Source: Phoronis australis
Taxonomy: Eukaryota > Phoronida > Phoronidae
Assembly (NCBI GenBank): GCA_002633005.1
Contig: NMRA01000004.1
Span: forward strand, 1,595,144-1,659,143
Direction of reading: 5' to 3'
Length of the DNA stretch: 64,000 nucleotides
Part shown: positions 49,401-58,448 of the stretch, piece by piece
Layout of the letters: every line of letters starts with the position of its first letter
Position numbering within the stretch: position 1 is the first letter of the stretch
Position numbers and translations under genes: made by a program
Notes under the pieces: model-generated
Databases searched by the model: none
Told to the model about the DNA's origin: nothing
Seen by the model: the letters and a program-made list of their open reading frames with translations, nothing else

Positions 49401-52400
49401 GCCGCTACATCCCACACTCAACGCGAGGCTGCTGCCCACTACCTTCGCTCCGGCTTGATTAGCGGCGCGTGCCATGGCGGTGCAGTATCCAGTTGGGTCA
49501 ATAATTCCATCCCCAGGACTGAAGAGCACACCGTAAAGATCTTCTGTGTTCATCAACGGGAACGCTTTCTTTGTTTCTTCCGGTGAAAGGATGTGCGACT
49601 CGATACCAAAATATTTTCCTAGCTGAGTAAATGATAACAGAGACTAGATGTGATGACACGATTGCATTGCTACCGCAACAGTTAAATGCTAACAAAGCTT
49701 ATCATCCACATCACGCTTTCCGGTAGTCAAGCGCTAACAATATAAAAATGTATACAGGATAATTACAGACAATGGCATTATGGAGGCTATTACAAACAAC
49801 CTGTACGAAAGGCATGTACATGTAGATTATTTGCCTAACAAGCTACTGTACATGATTAGAGCTCATCTGGTAATTTGAGCTCAAGAGTACCAACTACAAA
49901 CATTAACTACCATGCAAAGGGAATAACTCAGGAGCAGAGATCAGTTTCAATTTTTTTTGCCAACTTGTATGAAACAGTTTTGCTTTTAACTTGACATAAT
50001 CAAGCTGTCTTTGAGTTATTGACGACAGTAAAGCTTGACGTATACTGTAAAGTAATTGGACACGAGTCGTGTCTTAGTTTAATTTGGACCAAGGTTTTTC
50101 TAGGTCGTTCACGGGGTACTTCAGAGACGGTGGGTTTCACCTTACTTCTGTCACTTACAAAATAACCTACCAAGTTATAGATAGCTTAATTTAGCCCCGC
50201 GACGCGTGCAACTAAAATGATCAAGTTCCAAAACACCAACATGCTTTCAATTGCCCTCACAGTGATATGGCCTTGTTTAGAGAAGTTTTACCCTTATAAA
50301 ATGAGCGCGTTGTTCACAAGCTTTACTGAGAAATATTCTTATCGTGTATCAACATTAAAACAATTTGTTGACAAGGTTTAGTTACTGTACCTTTTATTAT
50401 GCTAAAGAAACGTGCAACAGAGGGCGCTTTTCGCACACAGTTGCATTGTTAGCAGCACGTGACAAGATCATCATTTTCTTTCACACATTACACAAACTCA
50501 CAGACATCATTTGTTTGTATTCCTCCAGTCTCTCTTTATCCGACGCGATGAACATGCCGCCATTTTCAATCCACCCAGTGCTGACCCCAGTCTCAGCTTC
50601 CAGACTCTTCATGAGGTCACGACTGCGAGCCAGTAGCTGAACATCGGTGTCGTTGGGACGGAGACGCCACACCAGCCCTGTTTTTACCAAACCAGTAGAA
50701 CACGTACGTTATAGCCAAGATATGTCCCCCAAAGGAATCATCACCCCCACAAGGTCAGTGCACACAGTCAAAGTTAAATTCACTGGCAATGAAGATCACT
50801 CTCCGAATAGATATTTTACTCATTCAGCAGATAATTGATCAATCACTGTCCATTGGAAGTCACCCAGACAGGTGATTATTGCAAGCCAGTGAAATACAGT
50901 GAGCGTCCGACTCTTTTTGTAACCATCGCAATGAGTGAGTCAACAATCATATAAATTTACAGCAACTAGAGGAATTGCGGAAAAATGGTTAATCAATGGT
51001 CTAAAGAAAATGGCGATCGCCAAAGGCCACGTAGTAAAAAGAGTCTTCATTTAGAGTTTTCTGCCGCGCGGCGGCACGCAGATAATGTCCCTGTGTGTAA
51101 AATGCTAAAACAGTTACGTGACATCTAGCTGTGTTGATACACAAAACATACTGCATCAGGATGACAGGGGTGTTGAAACCTTTTAAAGATAAATCTTGCG
51201 TTTTGTCAACGCAGTAAAGGTAGGACCAGATTTGGAGACCAGCAGCTCGCCAATGTGACCTCACATTTTGTTTAGCGACCTGGCAAAGTCGCACGAAGTC
51301 GCAGAAATTTTTGCCCAGTTGCAATCAAGTCAGAAGATTAATTCTTCTGAAATTCAGTTTGAAATTTGTGGTTACTTCGAAACTTTAAAAATAATAAGGT
51401 TTTTCCCAAATTCAACACCGTTGGTTCGCAACTGTTCTGGCTCAAATTACTGACGGGAGTCCAAACTGTTCAGCAGACCGGAAGAGCTCTTTTGTGACGC
51501 ATGCACAGACACATACGAAACGAGCCCAAATCATCCTTTGGATGTGTTTCATGTCTGTGTATGTGTGAACTTCAGTCGGAACAGAAAGTTATACGACTGT
51601 CAGAATTGAGAATGCCGTCGAATGCTCCGTAATACACCCCTGTAATAATAGGGAGACAGAACACAGACTGGGAACGACATCGCGCATGTCATTTTAAACC
51701 TGCTTAACCGGAAGCCAAGACTTTCAACCGTTTGTAAATCAAATTCTATTGCTGTTCGGATCAAAGATTACACATGCACAGATATGAATCATATCCGACT
51801 AATAATTTGAGGCTACGAAAATACCCGAGGCAGTCGAAGTGGCACAGACAACGTGTTTTGGTCGCCTGCTTTACTATTAGGTAAGAGCCGAGCCGAAGAG
51901 AAATTTGGTCATCACTGAGCACACGATTTTCCGTTCGACTAAACTAAAAAACGCCGGCCGGGCGTTCATGTGTACCCAGTTGCCCCGGTATTTAAATTTT
52001 TCCGGTCTGTTAGTTTCAACTGTTGCCAACTATGCATTACGTGTGAAGGTCACGACCTTCGCACTCTCGCTTATAGGGTTGCCTCGTTTTGGCGAGCTAA
52101 TTTCCCATTTGGTGATCCGGAAATTTTGCCAGGTCCCATTTGGCGAGTTGAAGTGTGCTAAACGTCGAGCCACACGCAGAGTCAAGCATTCGCCGTTCGT
52201 GGTTTACAACACGCGAGTCGTTTCGTTAAATTGCGAAATTACCTAACTAATCAGGCACCGGTACGAAGGATAAATACACCCTGGTAGTTTTAATGGTAAC
52301 AAAAGCATTTATTCCCTGATTGCAGTCAACAGTTCAAGTGGAAGTACGTGTAAAAATTTTGCCAAAATACATGTAGTACAAAGAAACACGTGTATATTTG

Positions 52401-53250
52401 AACAGACTTTTACCCTTAAACTTTGTTGAAACGACGGTTGGACCACTTACACTTATGAAATTTCTCTCTCATTGTTCCTCTCATAAATCATGCGCGCAAC
52501 CAGCCTAAAATATAGGGGGGCTCGAATTTTTCGGTATGCGGACCTTAATTTTGTTGACAAAAGTCAACGAGGACTAAAAAAACAAAAAGCGGGTCACTAG
52601 GTTCAGGCCTACGAGTTGTGCATCTGCGCAGAATTCCTGTGGACTTTGTGGACTGTTGTCTCTTTTACTCGGACATTTTGTTTTGCTGAGACAGACATTT
52701 TCGCCCAATTCGTCAAATTGGGGGGGGCTGTGCGCCCATGTAAATTAGTGTTAATCGGCCATTGAAGTGACTGATAGGTCGTCATTGGTTCTGTGAGATC
52801 AAGCTTTACGACCTCTGTGTAAACCCAAGAATTACTCTTCCTCCGTGTGACGAACAAGTTGAGACCAATTTTATAACGGTTAAGTGGTCCAAACCAGATG
52901 GACACTTGGATGGAACGCGGGTTTATAGGTCAACCAGTATCGATTATTTCAGGGCTGCATCTCTCATTTTAGAGGTTACGAGAAATACAGTGTATGAAGA
53001 CTGCAGCAGTGCATTGTGCCTGTGATTGCGGGAGTCATGCACAGTCGTAGGGATTAAAAGTAAAAGTTCACCGTTGGTATGCCATGTTGTCCCCGCAGTC
53101 AGTTGGTCTTTTTCTATGAGAACACAGTTGGTTACTCCCAGCTTCGTTAAATGGTACAACACACTACAACCGATCACACCGCCCCCTATGATCACCACGT
53201 CTGCACTCTTTGGAATGGGGATCACATTATCTTTGACTCCCTCTGAAGTC
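31467..53250 (-). CDS. SARDH: Sarcosine dehydrogenase, mitochondrial (SARDH-A), 19 coding exons
   Basis: Mitochondrial matrix flavoenzyme: it oxidises sarcosine to glycine, giving the methyl carbon to tetrahydrofolate and electrons to ETF. Exons, 5' to 3': 53250-53072, 50677-50502, 49622-49443, 48683-48560, 47969-47764, 46721-46592, 46003-45905, 45701-45623, 42588-42447, 42228-42145, 41431-41318, 40932-40794, 38924-38814, 37459-37312, 36569-36500, 36022-35836, 33069-32901, 31914-31754, 31573-31467. All have GT-AG borders and the phases chain without a break to about 867 codons. Exon 1 has the FAD-binding [10 protein letters not shown] and the TTWHTNG motif whose His carries covalent FAD in this family. 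Exons 1-8 form the oxidoreductase half and exons 12-19 the GcvT-like folate half. SARDH rather than DMGDH is favoured by [14 protein letters not shown] and the VRDHDAS region. The family is about 900 residues; only the presequence exon is uncertain. Exons 7-8 have a second copy (44252-44154, 43805-43727). Confidence 0.93.
32190..32600 (+). pseudogene. LINE reverse transcriptase C-terminal relic
   Basis: With frame changes, the + strand reads [63 protein letters not shown], then [20 protein letters not shown]. This is the thumb and post-RT region of a non-LTR retrotransposon (KYLG box, then a DYC and LQ-x-x-x-x-R pattern). It lies in the last-but-two intron of SARDH-A, opposite to the gene. 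Confidence 0.65.
32601..32900. other. SARDH-A intron between the LINE tail and exon 17
   Basis: About 300 bp including a TTGTTGTTGTTATTATGG and TTGCTGTTGTTTTTG low-complexity stretch. No gene is seen. Confidence 0.4.
33648..33751 (+). repeat. 51-bp direct duplication around an N
   Basis: The block 33648-33698, which starts TTCCGTAGACATCAGGCCCG and ends in a poly-G run and CT, is repeated almost exactly at 33700-33751 with the N at 33699 between. The pattern fits an unclosed contig overlap at a poly-G tract. Confidence 0.75.
33752..35835. other. SARDH-A intron 16, distal part
   Basis: Holds a single N (33890) and the foldback-like pair of arms listed at 34548-35375. No exon on either strand is supported. 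Confidence 0.5.
34548..35375. repeat. Foldback-like element with repetitive arms
   Basis: Left arm (about 34548-34630) reads as phrases ending in CTCCGAA, CACTACTCC and AATGTCC. The right arm (about 35285-35375) is the reverse complement theme: GACATTTTTGGAGTAGTGAA, then tandem CCTTCGGAGTAGTGAA-type units of about 20 bp. The arms are diverged and the 650-bp interior has no transposase. Confidence 0.5.
36060..36235. repeat. Poly-G / poly-C bordered repeat
   Basis: A run of about 13 G near 36103 and a run of about 10 C near 36217 flank a 110-bp body. The arrangement resembles the G-rich family at 47459-47674, but the body sequence does not clearly match. Confidence 0.35.
37661..38332. repeat. 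670-bp foldback (long inverted repeat) in SARDH-A intron 13
   Basis: Left arm 37661-37978 and right arm about 38008-38332 are reverse complements at roughly 85-90 percent, starting CACAGGCGTCCTCAG and ending CTGAGGACGCCTGTG, with a loop of about 30 bp. Landmarks shared in mirrored order include GTGTCCTGCTCC/GAGCAGGACAC, TTCCCAAAAAGCCC/GGGCTTTTTGGGAA, and TCAAGGAC/GTCCTTGA. It lies between exons 38924-38814 and 37459-37312 and would form a long hairpin in the pre-mRNA. Confidence 0.85.
38925..40793. other. SARDH-A intron 12
   Basis: A 124-codon + strand open frame at 39876-40250 lies here. It has no recognisable domain and no splice context, so it is not called. No other feature found. Confidence 0.45.
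41778..41880. repeat. Two adjacent perfect palindromes (38 bp and 62 bp)
   Basis: 41778-41815 is a perfect inverted repeat with 19-bp arms centred on GTGCAC. After three bases, 41819-41880 is a perfect inverted repeat with 31-bp arms and no spacer, centred on TGACTCATGAGTCA. The first carries two CACGTG words, the second two TGACTCA (AP-1-like) words in mirror image. Both lie in SARDH-A intron 10. Confidence 0.95.
43020..43085 (-). repeat. tRNA-like SINE head, copy 1
   Basis: On the - strand CTCGGTTAGAGCATACGG resembles a tRNA D-arm/A box and GGCTCGAATCG a B box at the usual distance. The same sequence recurs at about 44920-44985 in the second copy of the duplication. Confidence 0.5.
43727..44252 (-). 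CDS. Second copy of SARDH-A exons 7 and 8 (duplicated)
   Basis: Exons 44252-44154 and 43805-43727 encode the same peptides as 46003-45623 with intact splice sites. If both copies were spliced in series, exon 8 (ending phase 2) would have to join exon 7 (starting phase 1) and the frame would break, so at most one pair can be used. The copies meet at the N at 44754; see the duplication feature. Confidence 0.8.
44920..44985 (-). repeat. tRNA-like SINE head, copy 2
   Basis: Duplicate of the copy at 43020-43085, with one or two substitutions (AGCTCGGTTAGAGC here keeps the more canonical A box). Confidence 0.5.
45623..46003 (-). CDS. SARDH: SARDH-A exons 7 and 8, right-hand copy
   Basis: Exon 7 (46003-45905) encodes [13 protein letters not shown] to GFNSSGMML; exon 8 (45701-45623) encodes [16 protein letters not shown] to YNYDIR. 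Phases 1, 1, 2 fit exon 6 (46592) and exon 9 (42588). This copy is contiguous with exon 6. Confidence 0.85.
47459..47674 (+). mobile_element. G-rich MITE, best-preserved copy
   Basis: The left end GCGCACCCAGGGGGGTGGCT and the right end TAGCCTGGGTGCGTGC are imperfect terminal inverted repeats (GCACCCAGG), each next to a GGGGGGCTCG word. The 216-bp body has no coding potential. Related copies lie at 1-211, 21461-21732 and 52489-52741. It is inside SARDH-A intron 5. Its transposase source is not in the window. Confidence 0.7.
47764..47969 (-). CDS. SARDH: SARDH-A exon 5
   Basis: 206 bp, phase 1 to 0. Encodes [38 protein letters not shown] and [15 protein letters not shown], the most diagnostic SARDH stretch of the oxidoreductase half. 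Confidence 0.88.
50678..53071. other. SARDH-A intron 1
   Basis: 2.4 kb. Contains the MITE copy at 52489-52741. The + strand open frame at 51905-52246 (113 codons) is not supported by splice sites or homology. Confidence 0.5.
52489..52741 (-). repeat. G-rich MITE-like repeat, reverse copy
   Basis: Begins CATGCGCGCAACCAGCCTAA, continues GGGGGGCTCGAATTTT, then GGACTTTGTGG/TTTTGCTGAG, TCGCCCAATTCGTCAAATTG, a poly-G tract and a GCGCCCATG end. Both ends lie beside CATG. The order of blocks matches the copy at 21461-21732. Confidence 0.65.
53072..53250 (-). CDS. SARDH: SARDH-A exon 1: FAD-binding and covalent-flavin motif
   Basis: The acceptor TCACTTACAG precedes RTSEGVKDN- and the dinucleotide fold [19 protein letters not shown], followed by the flavin-attachment sequence GTTWHTNG split by the donor GTGAAC (phase 1). 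The frame stays open upstream to an ATG at 53342, but that extension is Cys/hydrophobic and unlike a presequence, so the splice acceptor is preferred. Confidence 0.85.
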
Positions 53251-53609
53251 CTGTAAGTGATTCTTGGAATACACACTATGTTACAGAAGTTCCAAACAAC
53301 AGGTAAAAGACATAAACAGTGTTTTTTTTCTTTTAGTATCAAACTAAAATTTTTCTTTTAAAATACGACATTGGTCCTAATGTCTCGTATATAAGAAAAT
53401 ATTGGCCCAATATCTGGATACATTTATGAAATGGCTTATCGTTTCTTCAGATATAAATCCAGTCGTTATTTTTCCTGTTGTTGCGAATTAACAATAACAA
53501 CAATAACGAGAAGTGGTAGAGCGAAATCTGCATTTTGCGTTGTTTCTTTAAAAAAGTAATTACAGGCGGTCTGGTGCACGCTGTATTGATATAATTATAG
53601 TTAAAACCG

Positions 53610-53705
53610 AGCTGAGGAGCTAGAAACCTGACTCAGGGGTCTAGCAGCGTGACCCAATGGGACTTGAACCCACGACCTCACAATAGGCCACACTACCTCC
53701 TCTTT
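53610..53705 (-). repeat. tRNA-like SINE head
   Basis: On the - strand GGTTCAAGTCC is a good B box following AGTGTGGCCTATTGTGAGG. The cloverleaf is not complete. Confidence 0.45.
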
Positions 53706-54582
53706 TGCGTTGTTTAACTTGCTAAAACGACTATACCGACCCTCATATAAGATCGGTCTCATAAAAGTCCTTACCGTGATAGAATTCCGTTCTGTTGCCA
53801 ACAAAAACATGGAAACTATCAGCAAATCAAGAAAATGATTCAGAATTTATCATGATTGGCCAACACCAAAATTCAAAAATGGTGCACATAGACATTGTCT
53901 GTGTCTTAAATTGATCCGGGAAATATAAATATATTACGTACAGTAAAGAATATACGGAGACCGATTTGAACTAGTAAAAGGTCAAATTGATTTTCGTTTT
54001 TTAGCCAGCTTAACATGGCGCAAAGCAGTTTTAACAAGCTTACGTGTATGATTTTGCAGCAGACACAGGCGAACAGTACCGAGGTATGGTGAAGACTTGT
54101 TTAGTCCATGGCAAGCACAACCTGACTTTAGATATCATGATGCCCCTCACTAGCAAGTGTACACGTGACCTAGTCTGGAAATAAGTATCGACACTCTAGC
54201 AGTGTTGAACGTGACTTTCACCCGTTAGGACGCATTATGGCGAAATATACCTCATGACATCGAGTTTACGTGGGAAACGTAAAATGTGCGAATCCAGGAT
54301 TTTTGTAAAAGAATCGGTGAATATAATGATGTGGGGTCCCAAGGATTACCTGTGACAGAGAAAAGCAGTACAGTTCGAAAACATAGGGTAATAAGAGTAA
54401 TTATTAAAGCTATTATATAGGGCCGCACTAAAATTCAGTGAGTAACCAAATGAGAACAAAAGTCTCGCCACAGTGTAACACGAAATGTTAACAATACATC
54501 CCCCTCGACAAAAACCGTTGTATGAAAACAACCGGGTAGGACTTCGAGAGCCTCAGTGCGGGTGTTCGGTCTCACGACATAC

Positions 54583-54623
54583 ATTGCATGACCGGTTCGT
54601 TGACGTACTGATCTCAACATCAT
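54583..54623 (-). CDS. SARDH: Candidate first exon (mitochondrial presequence) of SARDH-A
   Basis: ATG at 54623 opens MMLRSVRQRTGHA and then AT before a strong GTATGT donor. It ends in phase 2, exactly what exon 53250-53072 needs, and the peptide is Arg-rich without acidic residues, like a matrix-targeting leader. Joined, the whole frame would be 881 residues. The leader is shorter than in vertebrates and no expression evidence is available, so another upstream exon remains possible. Confidence 0.35.
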
Positions 54624-57600
54624 AAAGGACGGTCATCAGCTCAGGTCAACGCCCCATGTCAATGCGAGATGATTCTTTTTCTCTAATCATAATAAACGAC
54701 TCCCGCAAAACCAGCTATAGTAGACACACCTGTATCATACAACGGTGCGTATATAGGTTCTGTGACTGCTACTGAGGGCCGGAGACACGTGAACAGCTGT
54801 ATGCAAAAGTTTACAACATCATTTTTTGCCATTTGATTACTGGCTACCGGATACTGTACACGTTACCTAGCTGAGAGGCTGTCTATCTTCTCCGTATCCA
54901 ATGCTGAACTCTGGTCCAAAACAATTATTTCCAGTATAGTACACATGAAGTCGAAGGTTTGTCGACAGCAACACAGATACTTGGCCGCATTACGAGCCAA
55001 ACCACATTATGTACGTAAAGATCAAATTAAAGAACATAGACTACAAACGCGTTGGTAGCTTCTTCACACGGTGTTCACGACAGAAGAGTTTAATTGTCCA
55101 GGAATTGGTGACTGCAAACTGTTGTCTCGTAATAACAGTGACCTCGTTTTTACGCTTTCAGATGTTGGTGAGCAGCTGGTTGAAACTGGGTCTTGATATC
55201 CCGGGGGGTTTTCTCGCACAGGCTAGCTATGTGTGCCCTCTTCGTTGGCGTCTCTGGTCGATCGGTTTTGTTCGGATGGAAATTTGACGTCTCGGGTAGG
55301 TCATTCACTGGTTTGGATTTTTAGTGTCGGTGGTTCCTGGTAGGTGTAAATGAACAAACATGAATAATAACGTGAGAGCCTCCCCAGACAGTGGCGTATG
55401 CTAGCGAGGCGCTCTGTGAATGTATCGCTCGAGTCAGTCCTTAGCGTATGTCGTTATTAAGTGCCTGTTCTGCCAATATTTTATTGACAAAAGGTTTGTC
55501 TGAAGTTGTATGTCTCTAGTCTAATGCCGGGACAGAGTTGGGAGGCCAGTAGAAAAAACACACTAGTGAATGGTGTGGCCAAAACAGTGAATGGTGTGCT
55601 CAAAAAGAAACTTTGTGGTGGAATAACATTATTAGCTGCTCATTGCAATGCATGATAACTGCATTCTCTATAACATACGCTAATATGTTACGAAGTGTTG
55701 TCTGAAAAAGGTCCGGCTAAGACATCCAATGGGTTATTGATGACCCTTTCCGGTACACAGACCAATCAGACGTCTTTGCTAGACGACCCGGCGGAACCTG
55801 CAAAGTCAATCAAGTGCACCTAATGGATGGACAGACGGGACCATATAAAGTGTGGAGAACTTTAAATATGCGATTTAGTAACGACCACTGATTCATCAGC
55901 AGAAAGTTTGATACAAAATTAAGTCACAAAAATCACTGTTGCGAAAACAGAATCACTACTGAAAAATATTCGCTGATGCTTGCAGTATTTGAAATGGTTA
56001 TCAACAGACCTTCAAAGTTGACAAGTTTTTCATCATTCACTATGTTATTGAAAATGACCTAGTGCGCTTTTCAATTTCTGAGCTTGTGGTTAGCTCAAGA
56101 GGTAGCTGGCAGTAATAACTTTTGCAAAATAATGTTCTTCAGGAGCTGCACTTATACCCAAAACACGTCTTTAAATGCGGTGTGCTTTCGAATATCAAAT
56201 GCATATGTTTCTGAGCACACACGGGAAAATAAAGTTGCCCCCGACATGGTCAGAGGATGAAAAGACGTGAGTTACGGTCAGTGGTTTAGTGGTTATAAAC
56301 AGCTGACGCCTTTGAATGGTGGATCCCTAGTGAGGCCTATCTTCAAGCCAAGAAAACGACAAAACCACTACCTGCCTCGAGATTCACGTCCTCTCGTAGC
56401 GTTCGCCGTATCGTAAGTTATGGAAACGGCGATTTACGTGGAAAAGGCAAGAATATAGGCTAACAAACCACTTAAGATATTAATTCAAAAATCCGGAATT
56501 GTTATAGCCCTAGTTCCCCGTACAGGTTGTATGGCTGAGCCTGTCGAAGTAATACAGTGTGGCTCAGTAGTGATGAATACCTGGGGGGGTTCTGTTTGGT
56601 CAATTTTGATAAGGGTGCGATGCAGAACTGTACTCGAAATCACTCGGGTTGGGCCCCAACAAATAAGTGCACAGGGGAAATTGACAGTATTTTAGATTGC
56701 ACGAAGCCGACTGCGTACCGCCGCGCGGCAAGGAGCAGCGAATCGAGTCAAACTGGAAATGAGTGAGGCAGCCGCTGAAGCAGTTACGCAATAATCGTCA
56801 AAAGCAAGACACGCTATAACGCGCCGCATGAAATCTGTCCAAGACAAACATTGCCAGTCACTTGCATAAGATTGCTTGAAAGCCTACCTTAACTGTAAAA
56901 GTGTAAATTTAGCCCTTTACAGTTTGACCATACTGGAGTGGGTGTCGCGAACTGCCAATGAATTCAAGCAGGCTCAGTCATTCGTTTGCGTCACCACCGC
57001 GAGCTACATGTAGCCGCGAACAACCTGCAGTATTTAATAGGCACTTACATGTACTGGTACCCGCGGCCGAGTGTTCATAACTACCGAGATCTGACGCTGT
57101 TCCGTTTATTCTCAGCCACACAATGAGGTACATAAAGAGTTCACCTCTTCATTTTACGCGACAACATTTGAATGTTTAAATCGTGTTTCCTTATGTTCCT
57201 GATGAGGACAAGGAGAGACAAGTTTGAGTTCTCTTATTATACGCTAATCTACTGCAATTTTAAGAAGTCTAAATGCCACTAGAATACTAAATTAAAAAGT
57301 CCTTTTGCGTTTAGGAGGCAAAATATTTTTTTCCTACACACAAGGAAAACTTGGTTCTACTTCGCGTGTTCTTTTCGTTTCATATGTATTAGATTCAAGT
57401 TCAATAATATTTCATGTGTAAAATATATCATAGCGTTGTAAACTTCCACGTGACTATTAGTTTGGTTTCATCAACCGTTCATGATGTAAGTCCGCCTCTT
57501 CACACGTGGCCAGTTTGTTCCTGGGCGGCGTACTCAGGCCTTGCAATTCTGTTTTGGAAAAAATCTGAGAGGTTAAAAACGGCCAACGTAAAGCCAACTG

Positions 57601-58448
57601 TTAAGTACGGGATAAGTTATTCATGTACCTAAATGAATGACGTTTCTTAATAAATCCAGACAAGGTTTTATTTACAGGAGTTCATGACGTTAATCCATTT
57701 TAAACGGATGTGTGTGTGGGCGCAGGTGAATGCGTGAATGAAAGTCAGTGCATGTAAAAAATGTATTTTAAAGTCAAAAACAAATCGTGGAAATAAAAGA
57801 ACTGAACTAGCCTTATATCCAATCTGAATGTCTCGGATATCTCTTTTATTCACGTGAGTACCAAATATGTTGAGATTACTCTCTCACTCTCATTTACACC
57901 TTCTGATCATATTAAAACACTCTCAAACGTAGTCTCACAAAATGTACAGTCACTACGAAGCACATGTTAGCGCGGCAAGGTTTGAAAGAAACCATCGGTC
58001 ATATGGCGGGTGTCCCTTGCCTCCAGTATGTTACTTTCGGCCCTTTGAATAGTGCATCAAGCCTTGGTGTCACGTACATGTACAGCATCCGAGGTAAACA
58101 ATTATGAAACGTCTTCATTCAAATTCAAACAAAAGTTAACAAATTTCAAACTCAGCGCACAACTGTTGCGGAAAACCTATGCAGTTATCAGAGAATGTTC
58201 ATGTATATAGGACAATTCCACCGAATACGTGATTGCCTTTGTCGGCAATTGGCGATTTGTAATGAAGTCACAAAAACAAAACGGGTTTTGCTGCTTTAAA
58301 GTGCTGGTCAACCGTAATACCTTAAAGAAGTGTATATCACCATAGTACCTTAAAGAAGTCCATATTACCCAACATTAATCACAAAATGTGGTTTCGGTCT
58401 TAAAACCGGTTGTGTTATTTTGACTGACGAGAATAGGAGACTTAGCAG
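54624..58448. other. Intergenic stretch between the two SARDH genes
   Basis: 3.8 kb with no supported exon. A diverged repeat at about 56165-56300 matches 2285-2420 (TTCGAATATCA, AAGTTGC-CCCC-ACATGGTCA, TACGGTCA). G/C-rich patches near 56640-56800 and 57000-57070 might be promoter-like, but no gene starts there that I can see. Confidence 0.4.

Noticed and set aside
51905-52246. 113-codon + strand open frame
   Set aside because: No homology recognised; lies in the first large SARDH-A intron with no exon-like borders.
53251-53342. Upstream extension of SARDH-A exon 1 to an ATG at 53342
   Set aside because: The peptide is Cys/hydrophobic and unlike a matrix-targeting leader, and a strong TTACAG acceptor lies at the point where similarity to SARDH starts.
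53774-53825. Short open segment with a GTAAGG donor as the leader exon of SARDH-A
   Set aside because: It ends in phase 0, not the phase 2 required, and the frame with the right phase has stops and no ATG.
57199-57225. CTGATGAG-containing sequence as a hammerhead ribozyme core
   Set aside because: The second conserved core (GAAA with flanking helix) is missing, and no closing stems are seen.
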